Origin: Enterovibrio gelatinilyticus | Lineage (GTDB): Bacteria > Pseudomonadota > Gammaproteobacteria > Enterobacterales > Vibrionaceae | DNA length: 64,000 bases | Direction: 5' to 3' | NCBI RefSeq assembly: GCF_028683095.1 | Contig: NZ_JAJUBC010000025.1 | Location: forward strand, 1-64,000 | Shown: positions 27,528 to 38,366 of the stretch, in pieces | Layout of the letters: every line of letters begins with the position of its first letter | Position numbering within the stretch: position 1 is the first letter of the stretch | The notes under the pieces: generated by a model | What the model saw: the letters and a program-made list of their open reading frames with translations, nothing else | What the model was told of the DNA's origin: nothing | Databases searched by the model: none | Program-made: the position numbers and the translations under genes

Positions 27528-28664
27528 ATGCCGGACAAGAACAAGCCGTTGGGTGGAGAAGGTCTACGCGGGCAGAGTGCGGGTAGCACGGCCTTATGTA
27601 CAGTCGGAAAGACAGGTACGGGTTTAACCTATCGCGGTTATGACATTACCGATCTCGCCCATCACGCGGAGTTTGAAGAAGTCGCCTTTTTGTTATTGAA
27701 AGGCCATTTGCCTAACGCTCAGGCTTTAAGCGACTACAAGCATGAACTCGTTGCCAAAAGAGGGTTGCCAGAAGCGTTGCGAGTCGTGCTTGAAAATATC
27801 CCGGCAGATGCACACCCCATGGATGTTATGCGAACCGGCTGTTCGATGCTGGGCAACTTGGACACTGAACTCGACTTCTCTGAGCAATCAGACAAGGCAG
27901 ATACTATTCTTGCGCATCTGCCTGCCATCATTTGTTATTGGTATCGATTCTCTCATCATGGTGTTCGCATTGATACGGCAGCCAGTGAGCAGGACACCAT
28001 TGCTGGTTACTTCCTCGATATGCTTTCCGACGCGACGCCGACTGAATTGCATACGCGTGTTATGCATTGCTCGCTTGTACTGTATGCCGAACATGAATTC
28101 AATGCTTCTACCTTTGCGGCACGTGTTTGTGCGTCAACCCTGTCTGATATCCATTCTTGCGTCACTGCGGCAATTGGTACGTTGCGTGGCCCGCTCCACG
28201 GCGGTGCGAATGAGGCGGCGATGGATATGATTGAACATTGGGCGTCGCCTGATGAAGCGGAAACCGCGCTCATGGGGATGTTGGTGAACAAAGAAAAAGT
28301 CATGGGTTTTGGGCATGCCATTTATCGAGAGTCTGATCCACGTAACGCGCTGATCAAAGCATGGTCAAAGCAGCTTTCCACCTCGTCGCCCGATGCCATG
28401 TTGTATGACGTTTCTGAGCGCGTAGAACAGGTGATGAAGCGCGAGAAAGACTTGTTTCCGAACGCGGACTTCTTTCACGCTTCTGCGTACCACTTTATGG
28501 GGATCCCCACCAAATTATTTACGCCAATTTTCGTGATGAGCCGTGTTACGGGCTGGTGTGCACATGTGTTTGAACAACGTGAAAACAACCGAATTATAAG
28601 ACCAAGCGCGGATTATGTTGGGCCAGAGCATCAAGACTGGTTGCCACTTGAAAAACGCCAATAA
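27528..28664 (+). CDS. prpC: 2-methylcitrate synthase
   Basis: A 378-residue citrate-synthase-fold enzyme condensing propionyl-CoA with oxaloacetate. Marks include GLTYRGYDITDLA near residue 29, GPLHGGANEAAMDM with the first catalytic His, and MGFGHAIYRESDPR with the second. The length and GLTYRGYDI segment fit PrpC rather than GltA. AAGGAG precedes the ATG. Confidence 0.94.
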   Translation: MPDKNKPLGGEGLRGQSAGSTALCTVGKTGTGLTYRGYDITDLAHHAEFEEVAFLLLKGHLPNAQALSDYKHELVAKRGLPEALRVVLENIPADAHPMDVMRTGCSMLGNLDTELDFSEQSDKADTILAHLPAIICYWYRFSHHGVRIDTAASEQDTIAGYFLDMLSDATPTELHTRVMHCSLVLYAEHEFNASTFAARVCASTLSDIHSCVTAAIGTLRGPLHGGANEAAMDMIEHWASPDEAETALMGMLVNKEKVMGFGHAIYRESDPRNALIKAWSKQLSTSSPDAMLYDVSERVEQVMKREKDLFPNADFFHASAYHFMGIPTKLFTPIFVMSRVTGWCAHVFEQRENNRIIRPSADYVGPEHQDWLPLEKRQ

Positions 28665-28688
28665 CTGATTAAGGGAAGGAACCGAAAC

Positions 28689-30140
28689 ATGTCAATGAAT
28701 GTCGATGTAAACCAACGTCCAGAGCCTGACGCGCTGCTTCAAACCATTGCTGATTATGTGTGTGAGGCGGAAATTAACTCAGCGGAAGCCTACAACACGG
28801 CGCGTAATTGCTTGATGGACACCTTAGGCTGTGGGTTATTGGCGCTACGTTTTCCTGAGTGCACCAAACATATGGGACCACTGGTACCGGGAACGACAGT
28901 TCGAAATGGTGCGCGTGTTCCGGGCACTTCACATGAACTTGACCCGATCACAGCCGCATTCAATATTGGCTGCATGATTCGCTGGCTAGATTTTAACGAC
29001 ACCTGGTTGGCGGCAGAGTGGGGGCACCCATCAGACAACCTTGGCGGCATTCTTGCCACAGCAGATTACTTAAGTCGCGTAGCCGTGTCAGAAGGTAAGC
29101 CCGCGCTGACCATGGAAGCCGTGCTGACGGCGATGATCAAAGCCCACGAGATCCAAGGCGTATTGGCGCTAGAAAATAGTTATAACCGAGTTGGACTTGA
29201 CCACGTGTTGCTGGTTCGTGTTGCTTCAACAGCCGTTGTAACACGCATGCTGGGAGGAAGTCGCGACCAAGTGATTGATGCGCTCTCGCAAGCATGGGTT
29301 GATGGTTGTGCGCTCCGAACTTACCGCCATGCGCCGAATGCGGGGTCTCGTAAGTCTTGGGCTGCCGGTGACGCAACGTCTCGTGCCGTGAGATTGGCCA
29401 TGATCACCATGAAAGGTGAAATGGGGCAACCTTCTGTGCTAACGGCGGAGCAATGGGGCTTCTATGATGTGTTGTTCAAAGGTGAATCATTTCGCGTGAA
29501 CCAAGCGTTTGATTCGTACGTGATGGAAAACGTCTTGTTCAAAATTTCGTTCCCCGCTGAATTCCATTCACAAACCGCCGTTGAATGTGCCGTGACGTTA
29601 CATCCAGAAGTCGTCAATCGTCTCGATGAGATTGAACGCATCGAAGTCACGACCCATGAATCGGCTATTCGAATTATTTCAAAAGTGGGTGACTTGGCGA
29701 ATCCCGCCGATCGCGACCATTGCCTGCAATACATGATTGCCGTTCCTCTCATTCATGGTGACTTGGTGGCAGAGCACTATGAAGACAGCTTCCATCAGGG
29801 AGACAGTCGCATTGATGCATTGCGCGAAAAAATGATCATTGTTGAAGACAAGCGATACAGCGAAGAGTATTTGGACGCGGATAAGCGCTCGATCGCCAAT
29901 GCCATTCAGATTTTCTTTAACGATGGAACGTCCACAGAGAAGGTCGAAGTGGAATATCCGATTGGGCATCGTCGTCGTCGAGAAGAAGGGATCCCAGTGC
30001 TTGAGCAGAAATTTAAGCGCAACCTGCTTACCCGTTTTCCTGCGGCACAAGCCGAAAGTATTTACGCGCTTTGTTTAAATCAAGATGCCTTGATGGAAAT
30101 GCCGGTAAACCGCTTTATGGAGATGTTTACCATTAATTAG
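28689..30140 (+). CDS. prpD: 2-methylcitrate dehydratase
   Basis: A 483-residue MmgE/PrpD-family enzyme that dehydrates 2-methylcitrate to 2-methylaconitate or 2-methylisocitrate. Family marks include [13 protein letters not shown] and [19 protein letters not shown] in the first third and [14 protein letters not shown]. It starts 24 bases after prpC with GGAAGGAA upstream. Many Vibrio use AcnD plus PrpF for this step; here the PrpD route is encoded. Confidence 0.94.
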   Translation: MSMNVDVNQRPEPDALLQTIADYVCEAEINSAEAYNTARNCLMDTLGCGLLALRFPECTKHMGPLVPGTTVRNGARVPGTSHELDPITAAFNIGCMIRWLDFNDTWLAAEWGHPSDNLGGILATADYLSRVAVSEGKPALTMEAVLTAMIKAHEIQGVLALENSYNRVGLDHVLLVRVASTAVVTRMLGGSRDQVIDALSQAWVDGCALRTYRHAPNAGSRKSWAAGDATSRAVRLAMITMKGEMGQPSVLTAEQWGFYDVLFKGESFRVNQAFDSYVMENVLFKISFPAEFHSQTAVECAVTLHPEVVNRLDEIERIEVTTHESAIRIISKVGDLANPADRDHCLQYMIAVPLIHGDLVAEHYEDSFHQGDSRIDALREKMIIVEDKRYSEEYLDADKRSIANAIQIFFNDGTSTEKVEVEYPIGHRRRREEGIPVLEQKFKRNLLTRFPAAQAESIYALCLNQDALMEMPVNRFMEMFTIN

Positions 30141-30184
30141 TGTTTCAACAACAAGCCAGCATAAGGCTTGAGAAACGACCGTTA

Positions 30185-30225
30185 CTTGGCAGTAAGCAAC
30201 GACATCTGTTTGCTGCCAAGCTTTT
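30185..30225 (+). terminator. Hairpin with T-run between prpD and prpE (attenuator-like)
   Basis: Stem CTTGGCAG (30185-30192) pairs with CTGCCAAG (30213-30220) and is followed directly by CTTTTTACC. It lies in a 161-bp gap inside the operon, so prpE is probably expressed at a lower level than the genes before it, or has its own promoter. Confidence 0.55.
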
Positions 30226-30301
30226 TACCTCACTAGTGCACAGTGCATGTCATGGTGTGGGTACAAAGGCAAGACCTCAGCACGAGGCAAGGAGCATGAC
30301 T

Positions 30302-32179
30302 ATGTCAGCCTATCTAAACGCCTATCAAGAGTCCGTCACCAGCCCAGAGGATTTCTGGCTGAAACAAGCAAAAAGTATTCAGTGGTTTACGCCGCCAACC
30401 AAAGCATTGGAAAACGATACGAATGGCATAGAGCGCTGGTTTCCTGATGGTGAGCTCAACACCGCCTATTTGGCGCTGGATTATCACGTCGAAAATGGAC
30501 GAGGTGACCAGACGGCACTGATCTATGACTCGCCAGTGACAGGCAAAAAAGCACAATACAGCTATTCAGTGCTTCGTGACCAAGTCGCCAAATGTGCAGG
30601 TATGTTGGCAGAACTGGGTGTTACCAAAGGCGATCGCGTTGTGATTTACATGCCCATGATCCCGCAGGCTGCGATTTCGATGTTGGCCTGCGCACGACTT
30701 GGGGCGATTCATTCGGTTGTGTTTGGTGGCTTTGCGCCCAATGAACTTGCGGTAAGACTCGAAGATGCCGAGCCGAAAGTCTTACTGACGGCGTCATGTG
30801 GAATCGAAGTGTGCAAGGTTATTCCTTACAAACCAATGGTTGATCAAGCGGTAATGGATAGCCGCTGGAAGCCAGACACTGTTGTTGTTTACCAAAGACC
30901 TGAACAACCCGCTGCGCTTGATCATGAGCGTGATGCAGATTGGGCGACCTTATTTGAACGCGCCTCGCCGCATGACTGCGTTCCCGTCAATTCTACCGAT
31001 CCTTTGTACATTCTCTATACGTCAGGGACGACTGGAAAGCCTAAGGGTGTGGTTCGAGATAATGGTGGTCATGCTGTCGCGATGAAATACAGCATGTCGA
31101 CCGTGTACAACGTTGAACCGGGGGAAGTGTATTGGGCGGCGTCTGATGTGGGTTGGGTGGTTGGGCATTCCTACATTGTTTATGCCCCATTGATACACGG
31201 CTGCACCACTATCATGTTTGAAGGGAAGCCTGTCAAAACACCAAACCCGGGCGCTTTTTGGCGAGTGTGTGATGAATATAATGTGTCTGTGTTGTTCTCT
31301 GCACCTACGGCGTTTCGTGCCATCAAAAAAGAAGACCCAGAAGGAAAGTTGATTGCTGATTATCCGATGGCGTCACTGAGAAGTATCTTTATGGCGGGCG
31401 AGCGGCTAGACCCGCCAACATTGGAATGGGTTGAATCGCACACAGGCCGCCCCGTGATTGATCACTGGTGGCAAACAGAAACGGGATGGGCGATATCGTG
31501 CAATCCGTTGGGGCTTGAGGGTTTCACCACAAAACCCGGCTCTTCAACCATGCCGACGCCGGGGTTCAATGTGAAGATCCTTAACGAACTAGGAGAACCT
31601 GTTGTCGCGAACCAGCAAGGGTATATCGCCATTAAGCGCCCCTTGCCGCCGAGTTGTTTGTCCACGGTTTGGCGAAATCATGATCGGTTTGAATCGGGTT
31701 ATTTACAGCAGTTTTCTGGCTACTATGTGTCGGGCGATGGTGGCTACATGGACGAAGATGGCTACCTATTTGTGATGGGACGGATCGACGACGTGATCAA
31801 TGTGTCTGGTCATCGACTATCAACGGGTGAGATGGAAGAAATCGTCGGTGCGCATGATGCGGTTGCAGAATGTGCGGTGGTCGGGGTATATGATGAATTG
31901 AAAGGCCAATTACCACTGGGATTGGTCGTGCTGAAAGACGGTTATCACTCACATGATGGTGATATTGAAAAAGCGCTTGTAGCCAAAGTTCGCAATGAAA
32001 TTGGCCCGGTTGCATGTTTCAATCGAGCCATCATTGTGGATAGATTACCGAAAACACGTTCTGGCAAAATCTTGCGTCGTATTATCCGTCAAATCGCAGA
32101 TGGTGAAAGTTACGTCGTCCCGTCAACCATTGATGACCCCGCAAGTCTTGATGACATTAGCCGGATGCTATCAGAGTGA
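30302..32179 (+). CDS. prpE: Propionyl-CoA synthetase
   Basis: A 625-residue AMP-forming acyl-CoA synthetase that activates propionate. The AMP-binding P-loop is ILYTSGTTGKPKGVVRD, followed by SDVGWVVGHSYIVYAPL, DHWWQTETGWAIS and the C-terminal KTRSGKILRR with the catalytic Lys. The start at 30302 (MSAYLNAYQES) lies 7 bases after AAGGAG; an ATG six bases earlier is too near to it, and the 54 open codons further upstream resemble noncoding sequence. The protein length then matches E. coli PrpE. Confidence 0.94.
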   Translation: MSAYLNAYQESVTSPEDFWLKQAKSIQWFTPPTKALENDTNGIERWFPDGELNTAYLALDYHVENGRGDQTALIYDSPVTGKKAQYSYSVLRDQVAKCAGMLAELGVTKGDRVVIYMPMIPQAAISMLACARLGAIHSVVFGGFAPNELAVRLEDAEPKVLLTASCGIEVCKVIPYKPMVDQAVMDSRWKPDTVVVYQRPEQPAALDHERDADWATLFERASPHDCVPVNSTDPLYILYTSGTTGKPKGVVRDNGGHAVAMKYSMSTVYNVEPGEVYWAASDVGWVVGHSYIVYAPLIHGCTTIMFEGKPVKTPNPGAFWRVCDEYNVSVLFSAPTAFRAIKKEDPEGKLIADYPMASLRSIFMAGERLDPPTLEWVESHTGRPVIDHWWQTETGWAISCNPLGLEGFTTKPGSSTMPTPGFNVKILNELGEPVVANQQGYIAIKRPLPPSCLSTVWRNHDRFESGYLQQFSGYYVSGDGGYMDEDGYLFVMGRIDDVINVSGHRLSTGEMEEIVGAHDAVAECAVVGVYDELKGQLPLGLVVLKDGYHSHDGDIEKALVAKVRNEIGPVACFNRAIIVDRLPKTRSGKILRRIIRQIADGESYVVPSTIDDPASLDDISRMLSE

Positions 32180-32233
32180 TTTCAGCGTGTAGTCTTAGAA
32201 ATTATAGAAATAAATGAACGTGTAGATGCAGTA

Positions 32234-32263
32234 AGAAGGCCACCTGAGTAGGTGGCCTTTTTG
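32234..32263. terminator. Bidirectional terminator between prpE and the DUF2057 gene
   Basis: Stem AAGGCCACC (32236-32244) pairs with GGTGGCCTT (32251-32259), followed by TTTTT. The two genes converge on it. Confidence 0.85.
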
Positions 32264-32266
32264 ATG

Positions 32267-32920
32267 TTATTGCGTATTCACGTAGGCTTTAAATTTCGCC
32301 TTGGTTTCAGGACTGGCTTTTTGGAACCAGTAATGTAATTGGTATTCCACTTCATCAATTGACGCGCTGTCATTGAGCACTACCTTGGCACCACGTGAAG
32401 CCGGGGTTGACGGCGTCACAGTCGGTACTACGGTGAGTTGGAGTGACGCACTTTCATCGGTTTGGTTGAAGCGAGAAAGCTCTGCAACATAGTCACGACT
32501 TAGTTGAAAGCCGCTTTTCATCAACTTGTTTTGTTCAAACGCGATAGGTGAGTCTGAGGCATCGATCAATTGAAACGTTGGGTTTTCGTTGAATTCACGA
32601 ACCTCACGCTTGTTCTTTATTTTAGGGAAGGCGAAATAGATATCTTCATCGTTGGCGTTAAACGTTGCAACCAGCACATCTGATTTAGCGAACGAGATAT
32701 CTTTTCCCTCTTCGAAGCTTTCAACAAAACGGAATGCGATTTGTTGAGTACCGTTCGCCAAAACCACAGGATCTTGGCCGCCGAACATGGTTGTTTTATG
32801 TGATTGACCGTTATAGGCCAACAACTCTACGTTATCGTTAACATGCAATGTAACGCTCGCCATTGCAGACAACGGCAGCAATGCAGACAGCAAGGACGCA
32901 AGAATATACGTTCTTTTCAT
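32267..32920 (-). CDS. DUF2057 (YccT-type) periplasmic protein
   Basis: A 217-residue protein with a signal peptide (MKRTYILASLLSALLPLSAMA). The mature part begins SVTLHVNDNVELLAYNG, as in the DUF2057 family that includes E. coli YccT (CsgI), reported to restrain curli assembly. Proximity to rlmI, yccX, tusE and yccA matches the E. coli neighbourhood, which supports the call. AGGGGA precedes the ATG. Confidence 0.82.
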   Translation of the reverse strand: MKRTYILASLLSALLPLSAMASVTLHVNDNVELLAYNGQSHKTTMFGGQDPVVLANGTQQIAFRFVESFEEGKDISFAKSDVLVATFNANDEDIYFAFPKIKNKREVREFNENPTFQLIDASDSPIAFEQNKLMKSGFQLSRDYVAELSRFNQTDESASLQLTVVPTVTPSTPASRGAKVVLNDSASIDEVEYQLHYWFQKASPETKAKFKAYVNTQ

Positions 32921-32990
32921 CGTGTTCCCCTAAATGATTTAAAAAGGCCCACGAAAAAAAGGGTGGGCCAAAGTTTATGTGTTTATATAT

Positions 32991-34178
32991 TTATTTAACG
33001 TAGCAGGCGAAACCTTTCAGATAGAAGCCTTCTGGGTAGGCGCTATCGAGTGGGTGGTCGGCTGCTTGTTCAAAACGTTCAATGAACTGAACTTGACGGT
33101 GCGCATCTAGAGCGGCATCCGCAATGATTTTTTGGAACAAAGAGTTATCCATCAAGCCTGAGCAAGAGTAAGTCAGTAATGTTCCGCCTGGCTTCAGTAT
33201 CTGCATGGCGAGCATGTTGATGTCTTTATAGCCACGGCATGCCCCCGTCAATTGCGACTTAGACTCAGCAAACTTAGGTGGATCCATGATCACGACATCA
33301 AACAGTTCGCCGCTGTCACGGTATTCACGCAGCAGTTTAAATACATCTGCGTTTACAAACTGTGCTTTTGTCAGGTCATAGCTGTTCATTTCGGCGTTAG
33401 CTTTTGCAATGTCCAGTGCAGGCTGCGAAACGTCGACATTGATAACTTCAGACGCGCCGCCTTTAAGGGCATACAAACCAAAACCACCGGTGTAGCAGAA
33501 ACAGTTCAGTACACGCTTCCCGTTCACGTACTTCACAGACGCTTCACGGCTGTCACGTTGATCCAAGTAGAAGCCAGTTTTGTGGCCACCCGTGATATCA
33601 ACGTTAATTTTTACACCGTTCTCTTCAATGACCAATGATGGCGGTGGCATGTCTCCGTGGAGAACGCCTGTACGCTCTTTTAAGCCTTCTTTCTTACGAA
33701 CAGACACGTCAGAGCGCTCGTAGATGCTGCACGCAGGGTATAGCTCTACAATGGCATCAACGAGGTTTTGTTTTTGCGCTTCAGCACCGGCACTGAGTAA
33801 CTGACAAACCATGAAGTTTTCATAGCGGTCAATGGTAATACCTGGCAGGCCATCGGACTCAGCCGCGATCAAACGGTAACCCGTAAGACCATCACGCGCA
33901 GCTAATACATCGCGAAGACCTTGTGCTTCTTGCAGGCGCTTTTTGAAGAAAGCGACATCGATTTCTTCTTGCTCGAACGACCACACGCGAACACGGATCT
34001 GAGAATTAGGAGAAAACGCACCACGGGCAAGCCATTGGCCTTGATGATCATAGACATCCACTGTTTGACCGAGAGAGGGCTTACCTTCAACGCGTTGAAT
34101 GCCACGAGAGAAAATCCATGGGTGGCGACGGCGTAGTGATTTTTCACGGCCTTTAACCAGGTAAACAGACGGATTCAT
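32991..34178 (-). CDS. rlmI: 23S rRNA m5C1962 methyltransferase RlmI
   Basis: A 395-residue SAM-dependent methyltransferase acting on 23S rRNA. An N-terminal PUA-like domain ([20 protein letters not shown]) precedes an EEHEE region and a Rossmann methyltransferase with [17 protein letters not shown], the motif [11 protein letters not shown] and the catalytic Cys in TYSCSGLM. This is diagnostic of RlmI (YccW). AGGA lies upstream of the ATG. Confidence 0.94.
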   Translation of the reverse strand: MNPSVYLVKGREKSLRRRHPWIFSRGIQRVEGKPSLGQTVDVYDHQGQWLARGAFSPNSQIRVRVWSFEQEEIDVAFFKKRLQEAQGLRDVLAARDGLTGYRLIAAESDGLPGITIDRYENFMVCQLLSAGAEAQKQNLVDAIVELYPACSIYERSDVSVRKKEGLKERTGVLHGDMPPPSLVIEENGVKINVDITGGHKTGFYLDQRDSREASVKYVNGKRVLNCFCYTGGFGLYALKGGASEVINVDVSQPALDIAKANAEMNSYDLTKAQFVNADVFKLLREYRDSGELFDVVIMDPPKFAESKSQLTGACRGYKDINMLAMQILKPGGTLLTYSCSGLMDNSLFQKIIADAALDAHRQVQFIERFEQAADHPLDSAYPEGFYLKGFACYVK

Positions 34179-34274
34179 TGGTTTTTCCTAAAATTCTAAA
34201 GTCTGGCTAGCCGCAATAGCATACAGCGGCCTATAAATTGGTGGGTATTGTCAGAGAAGAAGGGCAAGAATGCA

Positions 34275-34310
34275 AACAGCCGCTGGTATTGCGGCTGCTT
34301 TTTCTTTGTT
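34275..34310 (-). terminator. Probable terminator of the chemoreceptor gene
   Basis: Stem CAGCCGC (34277-34283) pairs with GCGGCTG (34291-34297). On the minus strand it is followed by TTTGCATTCTT, a weak T-run; the plus-strand side has the longer T-run but no plus-strand gene ends there. Confidence 0.5.
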
Positions 34311-34322
34311 TTTCTCTTGGTT

Positions 34323-35720
34323 TTATTCGGTGCGAAGACCGTCGACCAGTGAAGTGAGACTGTTAGATTGCTTTTGCAGGTGTGTCACGTCATTCGCGGT
34401 CTGTTGGATCATCTCACTGACTTGCCATGCTTGCTGACGAACACGCTCCACATCAGACGAAATTGTACCCGCAACGCTGCCTTGTTGATTCGCGGCTGTC
34501 GCGATTTCGGTGCTGCGGTCGGTAATACGCTGGCTGCGCTCAGAAATATTGCCAATTTCTAGGTCAATATTGTGCATGAGTGATTCGCTTGCTGCGGCAT
34601 TATCAACCGTGCCCTGCATGACGCCACGTAGGTGAGCGGTATTGCTTTCCAAATCTTGAATCATGCGTTGAATTTCAACGGTCGCTTGTTGTGTGCGTCC
34701 TGCCAAGGTGCGGACTTCATCGGCAACAACCGCGAAACCACGGCCTTGTTCGCCCGCGCGAGCCGCTTCAATCGCCGCATTCAAGGCGAGTAGGTTTGTT
34801 TGCTCGGAAATGGCGCTGATCGTTGCAACCATGCTACCAATCTCGTTGGAGTTTTGTTCCAGCGAAGATACCGCTTTTGACGCTGCTTCAATCTCCGCGC
34901 TCAGAGCTTGAATGGCATGCAGGGTTTGGTTTACTTGGTTGCGGCTTTGCTGAGAAGCTTCACCCGCGACCATGATTTCGCCTGAGGTTTCTTCCGCGTG
35001 AGTGGCAACATCACGAATAGAACCCGCCATCTCTTCTGTTGCGCTTGCAAGAGAGTCAAGGTACGAACGTTGTTCTGTCGAGAGGCTTTGGCTTTCAGTG
35101 CTGCGATTGGTCAAATCCGCAGAGATTTGCCCCATCAACGTTGAAGCGTTCTTGATGGCTTTAACAAGGCTATGCTCGCGATCTGCCACGCTATCCACTG
35201 TGTTAGCGATAATGCTGAATTCATCTCTCACTGGGAAGAAGTTCATGCGGCTAGTTAGGTCGCCGTCTAGCATGCGTTGTAACGATGAGTTCATCGTGTA
35301 CATAGCGCCACCAATAAAGCTAGAGACGTAGTGCAGGGCGAGCAAGCCGACGACAAACAACAGTGTCATCACGGTGATAGCGGTCATGCTAATGTGCGAC
35401 CAAAAGCTGGTCGCTTTCGCAGAATAGGTTGTAACAGAGGATTGGGCCCAGTTGCTGTTTGACGGGCTAACGGCGACGCCTGCTGACGCGAGAATATCCG
35501 CTGCGTCATTAGTACTGACATCGTAGTGAGACAGCACCGCATTCAGTGCTGCGCTATGTTTGTTTTGAACATCTGCAATTTGAGCAGATGACGCTGAGTG
35601 AAAGATGACACCTGTGGCGATAGTCAGAGAAAAAAGGCATGCGTAGAGCACCATGAATTTCTCTTTCAAACTGAGTCGGATGAGGTATTGGTCAATCCAA
35701 CGAAACGGCGTTTCTTTCAT
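34323..35720 (-). CDS. Methyl-accepting chemotaxis protein
   Basis: A 465-residue chemoreceptor. A first membrane helix at about 22-44, a short periplasmic sensing region of only about 80 residues, a second helix at about 125-147, a HAMP domain with DGDLTSR, then the signalling domain with the conserved hairpin tip [20 protein letters not shown] followed by [15 protein letters not shown]. No CheR-binding pentapeptide is present at the C-terminus. The start is 35720 (MKETPFRW), with AAGGA about 11 bases upstream. The ligand is unknown; the small periplasmic part argues against a large Cache domain. Confidence 0.9.
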   Translation of the reverse strand: MKETPFRWIDQYLIRLSLKEKFMVLYACLFSLTIATGVIFHSASSAQIADVQNKHSAALNAVLSHYDVSTNDAADILASAGVAVSPSNSNWAQSSVTTYSAKATSFWSHISMTAITVMTLLFVVGLLALHYVSSFIGGAMYTMNSSLQRMLDGDLTSRMNFFPVRDEFSIIANTVDSVADREHSLVKAIKNASTLMGQISADLTNRSTESQSLSTEQRSYLDSLASATEEMAGSIRDVATHAEETSGEIMVAGEASQQSRNQVNQTLHAIQALSAEIEAASKAVSSLEQNSNEIGSMVATISAISEQTNLLALNAAIEAARAGEQGRGFAVVADEVRTLAGRTQQATVEIQRMIQDLESNTAHLRGVMQGTVDNAAASESLMHNIDLEIGNISERSQRITDRSTEIATAANQQGSVAGTISSDVERVRQQAWQVSEMIQQTANDVTHLQKQSNSLTSLVDGLRTE

Positions 35721-35850
35721 GATGGGTAAATCCTTGTAGAGTGCGCTAACAGAAAGTGCGTGATGTGCGAAATGACCATTAAGGCTGCACTCAGGCAGAT
35801 AGATTTTACACTGTTGCATACGGTAATAACCAATCATAGGGGTGTGACCA

Positions 35851-36123
35851 ATGTCTCAAATGTGTGCTATAGCAACCGTTTCCGGAAGGGTTCAAGGGGT
35901 GGGGTTTCGATTTCACACTGCTCATGAGGGGTTGAGGTTGTCATTGAGTGGCTTTGCTCGCAATGAGGATGATGGCAGTGTGACAGTGCTAATGTGTGGT
36001 GAGGAGACAAATGTGAACAGATTGCTCGCGTGGTTAGAGCATGGGCCAACCACTGCCAACGTGACAGGTTTGACACATGAACGCGTTGACTGGCAGCTGA
36101 TTGACGGCTTTTCGATTCGTTAG
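35851..36123 (+). CDS. yccX: Acylphosphatase
   Basis: A 90-residue enzyme hydrolysing acyl phosphates. The active-site segment [13 protein letters not shown] contains the phosphate-binding Arg, and the catalytic Asn is in [11 protein letters not shown]. Both are intact. It belongs to the conserved block with rlmI, tusE and yccA, here on the opposite strand to its neighbours. Confidence 0.94.
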   Translation: MSQMCAIATVSGRVQGVGFRFHTAHEGLRLSLSGFARNEDDGSVTVLMCGEETNVNRLLAWLEHGPTTANVTGLTHERVDWQLIDGFSIR

Positions 36124-36133
36124 CTGAAACTGT

Positions 36134-36166
36134 GGTGATGGTGATGGTGATGGTGATGGTGATGGT
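36134..36166 (+). repeat. Hexanucleotide repeat (GGTGAT)5
   Basis: Five uninterrupted copies of GGTGAT followed by GGT begin 11 bases after the yccX stop. It is noncoding on both strands, so it is a simple sequence repeat open to slippage. Confidence 0.9.
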
Positions 36167-36230
36167 CTTTGCTGACGCGCGGCGAGGAAGACCATAAAAA
36201 GAAAAGAGGCGCATTAAGCGCCTCTTTTCG

Positions 36231-36560
36231 TTAAATGCATTTTACGGGCTTTGGAAGGCCGGCAAGTTTGGTTGCTTGCTTTGCTGGGCCTTTAGGGAAC
36301 AGTTTATAAAGGTATCGACTGTTGCCTTTTTCTGGGCCGTACTTTTTCTCCATGGATTTCACCAGTAAGCGAACCGCTGGAGAGGTGTTGAATTCTTTAT
36401 AGAAGTCTTGAACAAAGTAAACCACTTCCCAGTGCGCATCAGTCAGCTCAATGTTTTCTTGTTCAGCCAGCATGGGTACAAGTGCAGCATCCCATTCAGA
36501 GAAATGCTTCAGATACCCCTGTGCATCGGTTTCAATGTGTTTACCGTTTAATTCCAACAT
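36231..36560 (-). CDS. tusE: Sulfur relay protein TusE (DsrC family)
   Basis: A 109-residue DsrC-family protein that accepts sulfur from TusBCD and passes it to MnmA for 2-thiolation of tRNA wobble uridine. The essential penultimate Cys is in the C-terminus LPKPVKCI, and the helical region [21 protein letters not shown] is typical. CGAGGTAA precedes the ATG. Confidence 0.94.
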   Translation of the reverse strand: MLELNGKHIETDAQGYLKHFSEWDAALVPMLAEQENIELTDAHWEVVYFVQDFYKEFNTSPAVRLLVKSMEKKYGPEKGNSRYLYKLFPKGPAKQATKLAGLPKPVKCI

Positions 36561-36670
36561 GGATTACCTCGTGTTTCGATCGCGCAAAGCATATCGGCTT
36601 GTGAGAGAGGCTTCAAGATCACAATTTGGCAATGGCAGGAAAATGTAAATCGGAAATCAAAACAGAAAAC

Positions 36671-36694
36671 AAAAAAGCTCCCGAAGGAGCTTTT
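36671..36694 (-). terminator. Terminator of yccA
   Basis: Stem AAAAGCTCC (36673-36681) pairs with GGAGCTTTT (36686-36694) around CGAA, with a T-run on the minus strand, 30 bases after the yccA stop. Confidence 0.85.
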
Positions 36695-36724
36695 GTCGTT
36701 TACGTTAGCTTGTTTGTTGCGCGA

Positions 36725-37390
36725 TTAATCGTCGCCACCGAAAATGCCAAGCAATTGCAGCAGGCTCAGGAACAAGTTGTAAATCGATACATACAGAGTA
36801 ACAGTTGCTGACACATAGTTCGTTTCGCCACCACGGATGATTGACTGAGTCGTCAGCAGGATTACGCCTGTTGAGAACAGAACAAACACGCCGCTAATAG
36901 CAACAGACAGCATTGGCATCTGTAGGAAGATGTTCGCGATCACACCTACGATTAGCACAACAAAGCCTGCCATCAACATACCGTTTAGGAACGATAGGTC
37001 ACGCTTAGTTGTCAGTGCGTAAGCTGAACACGCCATAAAGGTCAGTGCTGTACCGCCCAATGCAGGAGCAATTGCCCAGCCAAGACCTGCGCCCACGTAC
37101 ATGTTGAGGATAGGGCCTAGTGTGTAACCCATGAAACCGGTAAGTGCGAAAGTAAGCACGATACCCATTGAGCTATTCTTTTTCTTTTCAATGAGGAAAA
37201 GTAAGCCATAAAACCCAACCAGCGTGATGATAATGCCAGGGTAAGGCATGTTCGCCGCCATTGACACACCAGCGACCAACGCTGACCACAGCAGGGTAAG
37301 TGACAATAAGAAATAGGTGTTTCGCAACACTTTGTTGGTTGCTAACTGGCTCTCTTGCGAGTACTCGCGAGCAACAAAACGATCGTTCAT
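36725..37390 (-). CDS. yccA: BAX inhibitor-1 family membrane protein YccA
   Basis: A 221-residue inner-membrane protein with seven hydrophobic segments, of the Bax inhibitor-1 family. E. coli YccA is a substrate and modulator of the FtsH protease. The start is 37390 ([14 protein letters not shown]), preceded by GGGAGAAAG; the frame is open for 14 further codons. The C-terminus [19 protein letters not shown] is typical. Confidence 0.9.
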   Translation of the reverse strand: MNDRFVAREYSQESQLATNKVLRNTYFLLSLTLLWSALVAGVSMAANMPYPGIIITLVGFYGLLFLIEKKKNSSMGIVLTFALTGFMGYTLGPILNMYVGAGLGWAIAPALGGTALTFMACSAYALTTKRDLSFLNGMLMAGFVVLIVGVIANIFLQMPMLSVAISGVFVLFSTGVILLTTQSIIRGGETNYVSATVTLYVSIYNLFLSLLQLLGIFGGDD

Positions 37391-37598
37391 AGCTTTCTCC
37401 CGATGGGGTACAGATATATTCTCATACGACATTTATTGCGCCTTTGGCTCAATTTTTCAAGTCACAATTGTCGCATTGCTGATAATAAAACAGCTTAGCC
37501 TTTGAGAATACTAATATATCCCGTCGGCTAAGCCTGCTTCAACATGTAACCAAATGTTAATGAGTTATTAACTCAAAATCCATTCGTCATGTGTGTGA

Positions 37599-38348
37599 TT
37601 AGTGCTGAAGAATCTGACTCAGGAACAATTGAGTACGGTCAGATTGAGGGTTGTTGAAGAATTCGTCTGGGACATTTTCTTCAATGATTTCACCCGCATC
37701 CATAAAGATAACACGATCTGCCACCTCTTTGGCAAAACCCATTTCGTGTGTCACACACAACATGGTCATGCCTTCTTCTGCCAGTTCAACCATAACATCT
37801 AACACTTCGCGAACCATCTCTGGGTCAAGTGCAGAGGTTGGTTCATCGAAAAGCATCACGTTTGGATTCATGCACAAAGAACGAGCAATAGCGACGCGTT
37901 GTTGCTGACCACCAGAAAGCTGACCTGGGAATTTGTCAGCCTGCTCTGGAATTTTTACGCGTTCCAGAAACTTCATCGCAATCGCTTCTGCTTCGTCTTT
38001 TGGCATCTTCTTCACCCAAATTGGCGCTAGGGTGCAGTTTTCCAACACAGTGAGGTGAGGGAATAGGTTGAAATGCTGGAAACACATCCCGACTTCTTTT
38101 CTCACCAATTCAATGTTTTTCAGATCGTCAGTCAACTCAGTACCACCAACAACAATGGTGCCTTGCTGATGTTCCTCTAGGCGGTTGATGCAACGGATCA
38201 TGGTGGACTTTCCTGAACCAGAAGGGCCACAGATAACGATCTTCTCGCCTTTAGAAACCCTCAGGTTAATGTTCTTTAGTACGTGAAACTGACCATACCA
38301 TTTGTTCATATCGGTCAGTTCGATAACAGGGGCGTCTTGTTGAGTCAT
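37599..38348 (-). CDS. aapP: General L-amino acid ABC importer ATPase AapP
   Basis: A 249-residue ATPase of the polar amino acid class: Walker [11 protein letters not shown]-loop [16 protein letters not shown], signature [13 protein letters not shown], Walker [15 protein letters not shown]. It is the last gene of the operon aapJ-aapQ-aapM-aapP, 18 bases after aapM, with AAGGAT upstream. Confidence 0.92.
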   Translation of the reverse strand: MTQQDAPVIELTDMNKWYGQFHVLKNINLRVSKGEKIVICGPSGSGKSTMIRCINRLEEHQQGTIVVGGTELTDDLKNIELVRKEVGMCFQHFNLFPHLTVLENCTLAPIWVKKMPKDEAEAIAMKFLERVKIPEQADKFPGQLSGGQQQRVAIARSLCMNPNVMLFDEPTSALDPEMVREVLDVMVELAEEGMTMLCVTHEMGFAKEVADRVIFMDAGEIIEENVPDEFFNNPQSDRTQLFLSQILQH

Positions 38349-38366
38349 AATACTATCCTTGTTTCT

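Noticed and set aside
35867-36214. Minus-strand frame with a long Thr-Ile repeat
   Set aside because: It is the translation of the GGTGAT repeat and the antisense of yccX; acylphosphatase motifs on the plus strand are clear.
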